Source: Arthrobacter globiformis (GTDB lineage Bacteria > Actinomycetota > Actinomycetes > Actinomycetales > Micrococcaceae). Taken from it: a DNA stretch of 64,000 nt. The notes under the pieces are model-generated. The model did no database searches and was not told where the DNA came from. It worked only from the letters and a program-made list of their open reading frames with translations. The stretch lies in NCBI RefSeq assembly GCF_030815865.1, contig NZ_JAUSXI010000001.1, positions 4,774,001-4,838,000 on the forward strand, written 5' to 3'. Made by a program: the position numbers and the translations under genes. How positions within the stretch are numbered: position 1 is the first letter of the stretch; each line of letters opens with the position of its first letter. Positions 16,946 to 26,155 of this stretch are shown here, piece after piece.

Positions 16946-17167
16946 GGCGAGTCCTTTCGAGGCGTGTAGACCCAATCAAGCACCTTGCTGCCCGCTTCCC
17001 AACCCCGGCTGCAACGTACTGACGCGCACTGAAACGCAGTTTCACCGGCCGAAGCGGGGCGTAACAAAACCAGCCAACTTCCAGGCCCCCGTGTCTTGAA
17101 CCGCAATGTGATGACCGAGTTCTACACGTACAGGACACCGGGCCTGGGCTTGCCTAGGCTACCGGTA

Positions 17168-17238
17168 CGTGGTGTGCCCGAGAGGACAGGGAGCGGTCTG
17201 CAAAACCGTTGAAGCGGGTTCGAATCCCGCCATCACGT
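17168..17238 (+). tRNA. tRNA-Cys (anticodon GCA)
   Basis: The full cloverleaf can be drawn: acceptor stem CGTGGTG with CATCACG (one G-U pair), short D arm CCC/GGG, anticodon stem GCGGT/ACCGT with loop CTGCAAA (anticodon GCA), four-base variable loop, and T arm GCGGG-TTCGAAT-CCCGC. The discriminator base is T (U73), an identity element of tRNA-Cys. The genome continues CCG, so the full CCA end is not encoded and must be added. Confidence 0.93.
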
Positions 17239-17283
17239 CCGATAAGTGGACGCCTGCCGCTCCGGGGTAATGTGTCCGCTGGT

Positions 17284-18252
17284 TCAGCGCCAGTCGTCGA
17301 TCACGTAGGAGTCGGCATGGCTGTAACCGGGCTCGTTGGGCCGGTGCATGGTCACACCCTGCACCCCGGTACGGAAACCGCGAGCGATCATTCGCTGATA
17401 GGCATCCGGGCGGCCGAGGTTCATCCCGGCGTCGAGCTGGCCCAGTCCGCGCTCGGTTGCCAACTGCTCGCAGGCATCGAGCAGACGTTCGAATCTGTCA
17501 CCAGCATGCGGGCCGGGGCGTACGGCACCGAACTTGATGAAGCACACGTCCGTGCCCGCCTCCGATCCCGGTCCGCAGTGACACACAGCCAGCCCATCGA
17601 GCCCTGATTCGCCCGGTAGCAGCACGGTGTCGCCGAGTCCCTGTGCATGCACGGCCATGATCTCGCGTCCGAGATCCAGACCCTCGTACACAGCGTCCGT
17701 CAGCGCGCGGCAGGCACCAAGGTAGTCTTGCTGGTCCGCGGCGGACAACTCGGCATACATCGTCCGGCCGGGCACCGCGCCACGGGGCTTCACCTGCTTG
17801 CGCATGACGGCGGTCAGGAATCGGGGCCAGAAGCCGTAGCGGCGGTAAAGTTCGAGATGTTTTGGACTGTGCGAGAAGGTGAACAGGCCAAGGTGGTTGT
17901 TCCCCCATGTCTCGAAGCACCCCATGACCGGCTCCATCAGGCTTTGACCAACGCCGCGGTCCCACAGGTCCGGACGCACGGTCAACGGTCCGAAGAACCC
18001 GACGCTGCCCCAGTTCGCCGCAAAGATCGATCCCACAAGGTCGCCGTCCACCGTAGCGGCGAAGGCGGCATGAGCATCAGCGGCAAAGCGAGTACGGACA
18101 TAGTCTGCGGTCCCGAACAGGTCGGGGACTCCGAGGAACGTCCCGAACGCCACCCTGAGAATCTCGTCAGCGCGGTCGAGGTCCGCCTCGCGCAGTGGGC
18201 GGACCGACACCGGGCCGCTGGTACTCTTTCGCCTGGTTTGCTCTGCGGTCAT
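17284..18252 (-). CDS. GNAT-family N-acetyltransferase
   Basis: A 322-residue protein. The N-terminal half has the GNAT core: VRPLREADLDRADEILRVAFG, GSIFAANWGSVGFFGPLTVRPDLWDRGVGQSLM (acetyl-CoA-binding region ending DRGVGQSLM) and HLELYRRYGFWPRFLTAV. The C-terminal half (from about residue 165) is a second, weaker GNAT-like unit ending LDAGMNLGRPDAYQRMIARGF. The acceptor substrate is unknown. It stands alone, convergent with the tRNA gene. The 235 bases after its start (18253-18487) show no gene. Confidence 0.8.
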   Translation of the reverse strand: MTAEQTRRKSTSGPVSVRPLREADLDRADEILRVAFGTFLGVPDLFGTADYVRTRFAADAHAAFAATVDGDLVGSIFAANWGSVGFFGPLTVRPDLWDRGVGQSLMEPVMGCFETWGNNHLGLFTFSHSPKHLELYRRYGFWPRFLTAVMRKQVKPRGAVPGRTMYAELSAADQQDYLGACRALTDAVYEGLDLGREIMAVHAQGLGDTVLLPGESGLDGLAVCHCGPGSEAGTDVCFIKFGAVRPGPHAGDRFERLLDACEQLATERGLGQLDAGMNLGRPDAYQRMIARGFRTGVQGVTMHRPNEPGYSHADSYVIDDWR

Positions 18253-18487
18253 GAGCTTGTCCCTCCACGACGTCGTCTTGCTGCCGCACCCAGCGCAAAC
18301 CCAGACGGGGCGTATCCGACAGCGCTGGAGATAGGTCCCGTGGAGTATGGAAATCGCTGGGCGCGTTGCTTGTGTGATCTGGATTATGGCCCGCGTTGGC
18401 CATGCCGTCCAGTGTGTGCGTCAACGCGCCGGACCTTACCGTTTTTTCTACAGGTGAAGGAGGATGACGACGACTGCGATTCTACTG

Positions 18488-18877
18488 CTACGTCTGTTGG
18501 AGGGAACGGGGCGCCGGGCGGAGGTAGTCGGTCAGGAAACCGGCGAGGACGCCTCCCAGGATTACGGCGAGCGCCGGCAGGAGCGTTATGGGCCCCACGC
18601 TTTCCCGGAGATCGATGCCCAGGAAGGGCGTGACGACGACGGCCAGCACGTACGCTATGGACACCGCCGCGGCGATGGTGGTGACGGCCGCTCCCCGTGA
18701 CCGCCGCCTTCCCTTTGGGAACTGCTTGGCGTAGTCCTGTGCAGCCCCGAACTCGTCCTTTGCCGGCGTTCCGGCGGCCGCTTCATGGGCCCGCACCTCC
18801 TCCAGCGTTTCGGCAATCTCGCGCTCGGAAATGCCACGGATCCGAAGGTTGAAGGCCAGGTCGCGCTCGTACGTCAT
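18488..18877 (-). CDS. HAAS-type small membrane protein, PadR partner
   Basis: A 129-residue protein. The N-terminal 45 residues form a helical HAAS-like unit (LRIRGISEREIAETLEEVRAH). Two hydrophobic helices follow (AAVTTIAAAVSIAYVLAVVVT and ITLLPALAVILGGVLAGFL). Such proteins are regularly coupled to PadR repressors. It overlaps the padR gene by four bases (ATGA), so it is translated from the same message. A role in membrane-stress signalling is plausible but unproven. Confidence 0.72.
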   Translation of the reverse strand: MTYERDLAFNLRIRGISEREIAETLEEVRAHEAAAGTPAKDEFGAAQDYAKQFPKGRRRSRGAAVTTIAAAVSIAYVLAVVVTPFLGIDLRESVGPITLLPALAVILGGVLAGFLTDYLRPAPRSLQQT

Positions 18878-19218
18878 GGGGTTTCCTGTCTGCTTGTCCG
18901 AATCCTGCTGAGTGCGTCATCCATCTGCTGCCAGGCGTCCGCCGCGCGGACCAGGTCCGCACGGCCTTCGCCGGTGATGGCGAACTGCTTGCGGCCCGGA
19001 CCCGCCGAGTCGTGCTGCCAGACATGGCTAACCAGTCCCTGCTCCTCCAGTCGCCGCAACAGCGGATACAGCGTCCCGCCCTTGGTCCTCGGGAACCCTC
19101 CAGCGCGGAGGACTTCGATCATGGCGTAGCCGTGCATCTCAGCGCTCATTAGGAGCGCGAGCACTGCATGCGGGAGGGCAGCCCGAGTCAGCTCCTGCTG
19201 CCAGTCGATTCCGCCCAT
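18874..19218 (-). CDS. PadR-family transcriptional regulator
   Basis: A 114-residue winged-helix repressor with the PadR pattern: LALLMSAEMHGYAMIEVLR, then TKGGTLYPLLRRLEEQGLVSHVW and KQFAITGEGRADLV, plus a C-terminal dimer helix. It is the first gene of a two-gene operon with the HAAS-type membrane protein. ATG 19218 has no clear ribosome site, so a leaderless or near-leaderless transcript is possible. Confidence 0.87.
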   Translation of the reverse strand: MGGIDWQQELTRAALPHAVLALLMSAEMHGYAMIEVLRAGGFPRTKGGTLYPLLRRLEEQGLVSHVWQHDSAGPGRKQFAITGEGRADLVRAADAWQQMDDALSRIRTSRQETP

Positions 19219-19225
19219 AGGCAGA

Positions 19226-19236
19226 TAGTTACACTA
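19226..19236. promoter_or_regulatory. Candidate PadR operator
   Basis: A short inverted repeat TAGT-TAC-ACTA lies eight bases upstream of the padR start codon, where an autorepressor site would be expected. The sequence is short, so this is tentative. Confidence 0.35.
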
Positions 19237-19346
19237 CTTAGATTGGATGGCAATCCTTGTTGTCGGATGGACCGTTGAACCGACGGAATAATCGAATTTG
19301 CGGTAAAAAGCCCCATGAATCTCCGCAAATAGTGGAATATGGTGCT

Positions 19347-19757
19347 ATGCCGAAAATCCGCATCTCCGAAGCAGCGCGCTTTCTGGGCGTCAGCGACGAC
19401 ACCGTCCGCCGCTGGACCGAGAACGGGACCCTGACCCCGATCAAGGACGCCTCTGGCCGGCTGGCCGTCGAGGGAATTGAACTCGCCCACCTTGCGCGCG
19501 ACCAGGCGCAGCTGCCCGAGGACCCCACCCGTGTAGGCAGCTCTGCCCGCAACCGGTTCGTTGGCCTGGTCACCGGCATCACCGCGGACAAGGTCATGGC
19601 CCAAGTGGAACTGCAGTGCGGCCCCTTCCGCGTCGTCTCCCTCATGAGCAGCGAAGCCGTCCGTGAACTCGGCCTGGAACTCGGGTCCGTGGCCACCGCC
19701 GTGGTCAAAGCCACCACCGTCATCATCGAAACACCCCAGGGAAAGAGCATCATTTGA
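19347..19757 (+). CDS. Molybdate-responsive HTH/Mop-domain regulator
   Basis: A 136-residue protein. The N-terminal MerR-like helix-turn-helix (ISEAARFLGVSDDTVRRWTENG, residues 5-26) is followed by one Mop/TOBE molybdate-binding domain (SSARNRFVGLVTGITADKVMAQVEL to VVKATTVIIETPQG). It is likely the molybdate sensor of the operon that follows. ATG 19347 is used; the open frame upstream has no ribosome site. The stop overlaps the TTG start of modA (TTGA), so it is translated with the transporter genes. Confidence 0.85.
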   Translation: MPKIRISEAARFLGVSDDTVRRWTENGTLTPIKDASGRLAVEGIELAHLARDQAQLPEDPTRVGSSARNRFVGLVTGITADKVMAQVELQCGPFRVVSLMSSEAVRELGLELGSVATAVVKATTVIIETPQGKSII

Positions 19758-20557
19758 ACGTCACCCGCGTGCGCATCGGCGCCCTGCTGGCCACCGGCGT
19801 CCTTGCAGCCGGGCTGGCCGGCTGCGCCGCTTCCAATACGGCGAGCGGCACAACCCAAAACGGCAGTTCGACGGCGGCCGGTACCGGCGCCGTGACTGTT
19901 TACGCCGCCGCGTCGCTGAAGACGACGTTCACCAAGATCGCCTCCGAGTTCGAGGCCGCAAACCCGGGCACCAAGGTCATACTGAACTTCGCCGGGTCCT
20001 CGGACCTGATCACGCAGATTACCCAGGGCGCCCCGGCCGACGTGGTCGCCTCCGCCGACACCAAGAACATGGCCAAGCTCTCCGACGCCAAGCTCATCGA
20101 TGGAGCGGCAAGCAACTTCGCCACAAACGTCTTGGAGATTGCCGTGCCGCCAGCCAATCCGGCGTCGATCAGTTCCTTTGCGGACCTGGCGAAGCCGGGC
20201 GTCAAGGTGGTTGTCTGCGCACCGCAGGTTCCCTGCGGCTCCGCCACCGAGACGGTGAAGAAGGCCGCCGGAACCACACTGAAACCTGTCAGCGAGGAAT
20301 CCTCCGTGACCGATGTGCTCGGCAAGGTCACCTCCGGGGAAGCCGACGCCGGGCTGGTCTATGTCACCGACGTCAGGAGCGCAGGCAACAAGGTCAAGGG
20401 CATCCCATTCAACGAGTCGGACAAGGCAGCGAACACCTACCCGATCGCCACCGTGGGCAGCAGCAAAAACAAGGAATTGGCCAAGGCCTTCATCGCCATG
20501 GTCACCGGCACCGAAGGCAGGAAGGTCCTCAGTGACGCCGGTTTCGGCACCCCGTAG
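19754..20557 (+). CDS. modA: Molybdate ABC transporter, substrate-binding lipoprotein
   Basis: A 267-residue periplasmic-type binding protein of the ModA family. The signal is a lipoprotein one ([14 protein letters not shown], lipobox LAGC). After a Ser/Thr-rich linker come [48 protein letters not shown] (oxyanion-binding Ser), [12 protein letters not shown] and [13 protein letters not shown]. The start is TTG 19754, which overlaps the upstream TGA. It binds molybdate or tungstate for ModBC. Confidence 0.9.
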   Translation: MNVTRVRIGALLATGVLAAGLAGCAASNTASGTTQNGSSTAAGTGAVTVYAAASLKTTFTKIASEFEAANPGTKVILNFAGSSDLITQITQGAPADVVASADTKNMAKLSDAKLIDGAASNFATNVLEIAVPPANPASISSFADLAKPGVKVVVCAPQVPCGSATETVKKAAGTTLKPVSEESSVTDVLGKVTSGEADAGLVYVTDVRSAGNKVKGIPFNESDKAANTYPIATVGSSKNKELAKAFIAMVTGTEGRKVLSDAGFGTP

Positions 20558-21395
20558 CAAGGCTTTGACAGCCCGCAAGACAAGCCGGCGGGATACCGGC
20601 TACACCGGTGTCCCGCCCTGGGTATTCGCCCTCGCGGCAGCAGGGGCGCTGTTTGTCCTGCTGCCGCTGGCCGCCATGGTGGCCAAGGTCAACTGGGGCC
20701 AGTTCATCCCGCTCATCACCGCGGAGTCATCCCTCAGCGCGCTGGGCCTGAGCCTGAGAACGTCGGCAACCAGCACCGTGCTGTGCATAGTACTCGGCGT
20801 GCCCTTGGCTCTCGTCCTGGCCCGTGCCAGGTTCCCGGGCCAGCGCCTGCTGCGGGCCTTCGTGCTGCTTCCCCTGGTCCTGCCGCCGGTCGTCGGCGGC
20901 ATCGCCTTGCTGTACACGTTTGGCCGCCAGGGCTTGCTCGGGCGGAGTCTGGAGTTGGCGGGGATCCAGATCGCCTTCTCCACCACCGCCGTCGTTCTCG
21001 CCCAGACGTTCGTGGCGCTGCCGTTCCTGGTGGTCAGCCTTGAGGGCGCCCTGCGCACCGCGGGCACTAAGTACGAGGCGGTCGCGGCGACCCTTGGCGC
21101 CCGTCCCACCACGGTGTTGCGCCGCGTCAGCATCCCGTTGGTACTGCCCGGGCTCGCCTCCGGTGCCGTGTTGTCCTTCGCGCGCTGCCTGGGTGAGTTC
21201 GGCGCCACCCTGACCTTCGCCGGCAGCCTGCAGGGCGTTACCCGAACCCTGCCGCTGGAGATCTACCTGCAGCGGGAAACCGACGCCGACGCCGCCGTCG
21301 CCCTTTCCCTGGTGCTGGTGGCCGTGGCGGTCGCCGTCGTCGGGCTTTCCTACCGGCGCCCCCGGGCGCTGCTGTCAGAGGCAGGAACAAAATGA
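20532..21395 (+). CDS. modB: Molybdate ABC transporter, permease
   Basis: A 287-residue permease with about six membrane segments. The ABC-coupling EAA loop is [44 protein letters not shown] is typical of ModB/CysT. The start is GTG 20532, inside the end of modA (26-base overlap), because GGAAGG lies six bases before it and residues up to the first helix are basic ([14 protein letters not shown]). The frame is open much further upstream, but that part only shadows modA. Confidence 0.87.
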   Translation: MTPVSAPRSKALTARKTSRRDTGYTGVPPWVFALAAAGALFVLLPLAAMVAKVNWGQFIPLITAESSLSALGLSLRTSATSTVLCIVLGVPLALVLARARFPGQRLLRAFVLLPLVLPPVVGGIALLYTFGRQGLLGRSLELAGIQIAFSTTAVVLAQTFVALPFLVVSLEGALRTAGTKYEAVAATLGARPTTVLRRVSIPLVLPGLASGAVLSFARCLGEFGATLTFAGSLQGVTRTLPLEIYLQRETDADAAVALSLVLVAVAVAVVGLSYRRPRALLSEAGTK

Positions 21396-22441
21396 CGTTC
21401 ACGCTCAACGCCGCGCTGCACGCCCGGAACTTAGACGTCTCCCTCACGCTCGGCCCTGACGAAACCGTAGCCGTGCTGGGGCCAAATGGAGCCGGCAAGT
21501 CCACACTGCTGGGGATTATCGCCGGGCTCCTCCGCCCGGACAGCGGGCACGCCGTCCTCGGACAGAAGACACTTTTCGACCTCAACGGCGGGAACGGCCA
21601 CTTCCTGCCGCCGCACACCCGGGGAACAGCGTTGCTCGCACAGGAACCGCTGCTGTTTCCGCACATGAGCGTGTTGGACAATGTCGCCTTCGGACCCCGG
21701 GCGGCCGGCGCGAACCGGGCTAGCGCGCTGCAGACGGCACGGCACTGGCTGGCCGAAGTGGAAGCCGCGGAGTTCGCGGACCGGCGGCCCGGCCAGCTTT
21801 CGGGCGGCCAGGCGCAGCGCGTCGCCATCGCCCGCGCCCTGGCCACAGACCCCGAACTGCTGCTTCTCGACGAACCCATGGCGGCCCTCGACATCCATGC
21901 CGCCCCCATGCTGCGCAGGCTGCTCAAGCGTGTCCTCGCCAACCGCCGGGCCATCATCATCACGCACGATGTCCTGGACGCGCTCATGCTCGCCGACCGG
22001 GCCATCGTCGTCGAAGGCGGACGGATCACCGAGGAAGGGCCCACCCGCGCGGTCCTGGAGAAACCGCGCAGCAAGTTCGCCGCGGGTTTGGCGGGCATGA
22101 ATCTTCTCCCCGGCACCATCACCCACCGCGGGCTGACTTCCGACGGCGGGCTGAACATCACTGCCCACCCCGAGGACGGCGCCGTCCCCGGCCAGGCCGG
22201 CGTCGCCGTCTTTTCGCCGACGGCGGTCTCGGTCTTCCTGAGCGCCGAACACGGCAGCCCGCGGAACTCGTTCGCCGTCACCATCACGGACCTTGAACCC
22301 CACGGCGACCAGATCCGCGTCCACGCCGGCGGCCTGTCCGCGGACATCACCCCGGCAGCCTCGGCGGACCTGGGACTCACGCCGGGGATGACCGTCTACT
22401 TTGTCATCAAGGCCACCGCCGTCGCCGTTTATCCGGCGTAG
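21392..22441 (+). CDS. modC: Molybdate ABC transporter, ATP-binding protein
   Basis: A 349-residue ATPase. Walker A GPNGAGKS (30-37), signature [15 protein letters not shown], Walker [13 protein letters not shown] and switch histidine ITHDVLDAL are all intact. The C-terminal 100 residues form a TOBE/Mop regulatory domain ([26 protein letters not shown]). It overlaps modB by four bases. Its last 13 bases overlap the convergent hydrolase gene, so there is no terminator between them. Confidence 0.92.
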   Translation: MTFTLNAALHARNLDVSLTLGPDETVAVLGPNGAGKSTLLGIIAGLLRPDSGHAVLGQKTLFDLNGGNGHFLPPHTRGTALLAQEPLLFPHMSVLDNVAFGPRAAGANRASALQTARHWLAEVEAAEFADRRPGQLSGGQAQRVAIARALATDPELLLLDEPMAALDIHAAPMLRRLLKRVLANRRAIIITHDVLDALMLADRAIVVEGGRITEEGPTRAVLEKPRSKFAAGLAGMNLLPGTITHRGLTSDGGLNITAHPEDGAVPGQAGVAVFSPTAVSVFLSAEHGSPRNSFAVTITDLEPHGDQIRVHAGGLSADITPAASADLGLTPGMTVYFVIKATAVAVYPA

Positions 22442-23385
22442 GTTTGAGCGGAAGGCAGCGCGGACTGCCCGATCGTCGACCCGTGGGGCTCCCAGTCCAT
22501 TCGGTACGTGCGCCGGGCCGTGTCGGCGAAGAGGAATTGTCGTTCGGCTCTGGTCATGTCCTGCGTGATCTCATCGAAGGTGCTGTAGAGCGTCGGGAAG
22601 TCCGAGTAGAGTCCGTCAACGGGGAAGTTGGACCCGAACATCGTCCGCTCAGGGCCGAATATTTCGATGGTGTCCAGAACGATGGGGCGTATGGACTCCA
22701 CCGTCCAGTGATGATCGTTTGTTCCGAGCGCGGAAATCTTGGTTGTCACGTTGGGTTCTGCCGCTAGCCGCCGCATGCCTTGTCGCCATTCGGAGAGCGC
22801 GTCCCTGTCGCGGCCGATTGGCATGCCCGCATGGTCGAGGATGATTTGGGTATCAGGGTGATCTGCGGCGAGAACGGCGGCATCAGACAGTTGCGGCGGG
22901 AAGACCTGAAGGTCGAAGGACAGTCCCAGCGGTGCCAGGTGTGAAAAGCCCTTGAGCCACTGGGGATCGGTAATGATGTCAGGCCGGGGTGTGTGCGTGA
23001 AGACCGGATCCGGGTGCCAGTTCAGGATGTCGCGCACTCCGCGGACAGTGAACAGCGGGACCAGCCGTTCCAGGTGAGCCAGTACATCGTCGGCAAGGAG
23101 GTTTGCCTTGATCACCTGAACGGTTGGCAGACCGTTCCTGTCGTGAATGCTTTGGACCCAGCCGGCCTCCCAAACCGGGTCCGCGGCACCATTTTCGATA
23201 TGGACGGACCCTGCAAGGTTAAAGTTCTTGGCGTCGGACAGGTAGTCATCCAGTGAGTAGTCGCGCCGCAGGGGCCGGTCGTCGCCGTGGTAGCGGAATG
23301 GTTCGGCTGGCCCTTGCAGCCACGGATAGGACCGGGAGTAGTCACACAGGTGGTGATGGGCGTCGATGATTTCAATGTCGTGCAT
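22429..23385 (-). CDS. Amidohydrolase/lactonase, COG3618 TIM-barrel family
   Basis: A 318-residue metal-dependent hydrolase. Metal-site motifs are IDAHHHL near the N-terminus, ILDHAGMP in the middle and MFGSNFPVDG near the C-terminus. Members of this family include L-fucono- and L-rhamnono-lactonases and other lactone hydrolases. The start is ATG 23385 with AGGAGG nine bases upstream. It is the last gene of the sugar ABC operon, 179 bases after the permease, which suggests that the pathway passes through a sugar lactone. The substrate is unknown. Confidence 0.82.
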   Translation of the reverse strand: MHDIEIIDAHHHLCDYSRSYPWLQGPAEPFRYHGDDRPLRRDYSLDDYLSDAKNFNLAGSVHIENGAADPVWEAGWVQSIHDRNGLPTVQVIKANLLADDVLAHLERLVPLFTVRGVRDILNWHPDPVFTHTPRPDIITDPQWLKGFSHLAPLGLSFDLQVFPPQLSDAAVLAADHPDTQIILDHAGMPIGRDRDALSEWRQGMRRLAAEPNVTTKISALGTNDHHWTVESIRPIVLDTIEIFGPERTMFGSNFPVDGLYSDFPTLYSTFDEITQDMTRAERQFLFADTARRTYRMDWEPHGSTIGQSALPSAQTYAG

Positions 23386-23564
23386 GGGGCACGTCCTCCT
23401 GTTCGAAGATGTCCTCCGCGCGGCCCACGCCCTGCAACTGGGGGAGGACAAGTCCGCCGGTCAGCCCGAGGCCTCCAAGTACATGTATCTGCCGTCCTTG
23501 GAGGCCGCCGGGGACCTGACGTGTTCTCCGCTCCATCAGCTGCGGTCTGCTTTCGCAGGCGTCA

Positions 23565-24641
23565 TCAGGCTGTTGCTGCTTTCTTGGGCGCCGTCCTTTT
23601 TTTCATTAGCGGCCATCCCTTGCTGCCCTGGTCCAGTGCAACGGCGATGACAACAACTAGGCCCGTGACGATCTGTTCGTAGAAACTGGGGACGTTGAGC
23701 AGGACGAGGCCGTTGGTTAGCGCACCCAGGATCAGCGCTCCGACAAGGGTTCCTGCAATGCGCCCCTCCCCGCCCATGAGGTTTGCTCCACCGATCACGG
23801 CCGAAGCGATAGCGGTGAGCAGGTAGGGGCTGCCGGCGTCTGTCTGCGCGGCGTTAATGCGGGCGACGATCACGAGGCCGCCGATGGCCGCCAGAACGCC
23901 GGACAGGGCGTAGACGGCAATCTTTACCCGGTCGACGCGGACGCCCGAAAGCCAGGCTGTTTCCTCGCTGCCGCCGGTGGCGATGACGTTCTGCCCGAAG
24001 ACGGTCCGGCGAAGGAGCAGCCAGCACAGCACCGCAAGAACGGCCACCAGGATCACGGCCACCGGCACTCCACCGACGTAGCTGTTGAGCATGAACACGA
24101 AGTCCTTCGGCACGTTGTATACCGGGCGGCCGTTGGTGACGACATAGGCGCAGCCCTGGTAGATGCTCATGGTGCCGAGGGTGGCGATGAAGGGCGGCAG
24201 TTTGAGCTTCGTGATCAGGACACCGTTGAGGGCGCCGCAGACGAGGCCCAGCAAGATGCCCGCGAGCAGGGCAAGGAGCGGCGAGGTCCCGGCATTCACC
24301 ATCAGGGTCGCCGAGACAATCCCGACGAAACTGGCAATGGACCCGACTGCCAGGTCGATGCCGCCGGTGATGATCACGAAGGTGATGCCCAGGCCGATGA
24401 TGGCGTTGACGCTGGCGGACACGGCGATGTCCCGGAGGTTGCCCGCGGTGAGGAAGTTTCCGTTCAGCGCGCCGAAGATCAGGAAGATCACGACGGCGGC
24501 GATGTAGATTCCCAGGGCCTGCAGGTTCACTGCCGGTCGGGGCCGCCGCGGCTCTTTGACGGTGGCGTCCGCATTGTTCAGAGGCTTCTTGCCGGGGCCC
24601 TGTTGACTCGCGTCGTCTTTGGGCATGGTGTGCTGGCTCAT
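23565..24641 (-). CDS. Sugar ABC transporter permease (RbsC type)
   Basis: A 358-residue BPD_transp_2 permease with about ten membrane segments. It has GLGITFVIITGGIDLAVGSI and LTAIASAVIGGANLMGGEGRIAGTLVGALI, the conserved regions of RbsC/XylH proteins. The N-terminal 40 residues are polar and cytoplasmic. It overlaps the ATPase gene by four bases. It imports the sugar or lactone used by the operon. The following 179 bases hold a weak hairpin (arms CCTCCAAG/CTTGGAGG, about 23470-23502) and no gene. Confidence 0.9.
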   Translation of the reverse strand: MSQHTMPKDDASQQGPGKKPLNNADATVKEPRRPRPAVNLQALGIYIAAVVIFLIFGALNGNFLTAGNLRDIAVSASVNAIIGLGITFVIITGGIDLAVGSIASFVGIVSATLMVNAGTSPLLALLAGILLGLVCGALNGVLITKLKLPPFIATLGTMSIYQGCAYVVTNGRPVYNVPKDFVFMLNSYVGGVPVAVILVAVLAVLCWLLLRRTVFGQNVIATGGSEETAWLSGVRVDRVKIAVYALSGVLAAIGGLVIVARINAAQTDAGSPYLLTAIASAVIGGANLMGGEGRIAGTLVGALILGALTNGLVLLNVPSFYEQIVTGLVVVIAVALDQGSKGWPLMKKRTAPKKAATA

Positions 24642-26136
24642 GTTGTTCTTTCTGCGATTCCCATGGCTCCGGCCACGAGGCTGTGTTCATTGATGTCATC
24701 GCCGGTGTGTTCGGAGACAAAGGTCCCCTGCCGCATGACCTTGACTCTGTCGCTCAGGGAGATGATTTCCGGAAGATCCGAAGAGACGACGATGACGGCG
24801 CTTCCAGCCTTGGCCAGCGCGTCGATCAGTTCATAGATTTCGACCTTGCCTCCGACGTCCACGCCTTTGGTCGGCTCGTCAAACAGGAAGACCTTGGTGT
24901 TCCGCCAAGTCCATTTGGCAATGACGATTTTCTGCTGGTTACCGCCCGAGAACTGGCGGGCATTGAGCCGGACATTATTCGGGCGTAACGACATGCGGGA
25001 CGCCGCTTCCTCTGCGGCAGCTATCTGCTTGCGGCGGCTCAGCAGCGGACCGAAGCCGTTGAACTGCCGATCAGCGGTGAGGGCGACGTTCGCGTAGGCC
25101 GGGACCTGCAGAACAAGCCCCTGGTGCTTGCGCTCCTCCGGGATGAAAGCGATACCGGCATTTCGGCTGTCCCGCGGGGAGCGGATGCGGCGCTTTCGAC
25201 CGTCGATGCTGATCGTGCCGCTGCTTCCCTTGTCGGCGCGGATGATCGCCCGCAGGAACTCGGTGCGCCCGGAACCGACGAGCCCGGCGATGCCCAGCAC
25301 CTCGCCCGCCCGGACCTGCAGTGACAGCGGACCAACACCTTTGGGATGGGCAACGTCCGTGGCCTCGAAAACTACTGGTGCGTCCGGCGGCACAGGATGC
25401 TGCCTCTTGAACTCCAGGAGCTGCCTGCCCACCATGTTCCGGACAATGTCGTGCTCACTCGTCTGGCTGATGGCACTGGTGAAGTTCACCCTGCCGTCGC
25501 GCAGGACGACCACCTTGTCGGAAACAGTCATGACCTCCGGCATTTTGTGCGAAACGTAGATGATTCCCACGCCGCGGGAGTGGGAAATTTCGCGGACCCG
25601 GTTCAGCACACCTTCAACGTTGTGTTCCAGCATGCTGGTCGTGGGTTCATCGAGGGCCACGATCTTGGCACCGAACGCCAAGGATCTGGCAATGGTCAGG
25701 GCGTGGCGCTCGGACTGAGCCCACCGACCGGGGCCTTGGCATCGAGCGGAAAACCCATCCGGGCAACATCGGCCAGAGCCTGGTCAATGTCCTGCCGGGC
25801 CGCCTTCCGCTGCGCCGGCGTCCGTCCCAGCAAAAGGTTCTGTTCCACCGTCAACTGCGGAACGATCGCAGGCTCCTGATGGGCGATCCGTACCCCGTCG
25901 GCAAGGGCCTGCCGGGGAGAAAAGTGCTCTCTTCGAACCCCGTCAATAATCACAGAGCCCTGGTCCGGCAGCAGGGACCCGCCCAGGATGGCAAGCAGGG
26001 TGCTCTTGCCCGCCCCGTTCTCCCCCGCGAGTGTACAGATTTCTCCCCGCTCCAAGGTGAAGCTGACGTCTGCCAGGGCGCGCACGCCCGGGAACGACTT
26101 GGCGATGTTTTTGAGTTCCAACAACGGTGCAGTCAT
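24638..26136 (-). pseudogene. Sugar ABC transporter ATPase (RbsA type), single-base frameshift
   Basis: Two frames together make one complete double-ATPase of RbsA type. The first (from ATG 26136) has Walker A GENGAGKST and ends prematurely at LSPSATP, with its stop at about 25710. The second resumes at ERHALTIARSLAFGAKIV, with Walker B VALDEPTTSM, then the second half-site (LVGSGRTEF, FSGGNQQKIVIAKW, FLFDEPTKGVDVG). Reading the DNA as LSP, one inserted base, then ERHALT restores continuity, so one base is missing near 25720-25724. The rest is intact and neighbours are intact, so either the transporter has just been inactivated or this is a sequence error. Confidence 0.85.
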
Positions 26137-26155
26137 GAAAGTTACCGTTCCCTGG

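Noticed and set aside
16434..17138. Upstream extension of the 88-residue protein to 323 residues
   Set aside because: The extension lies out of frame over the flavin reductase gene and is low-complexity arginine-rich; the ATGA overlap gives the right start.
18253..18487. Small frame between the acetyltransferase and the HAAS-type gene
   Set aside because: No start with a ribosome site and a composition typical of random high-GC frames.
20313..20531. Upstream extension of modB
   Set aside because: This part shadows modA; GTG 20532 has a ribosome site and gives a normal ModB length.
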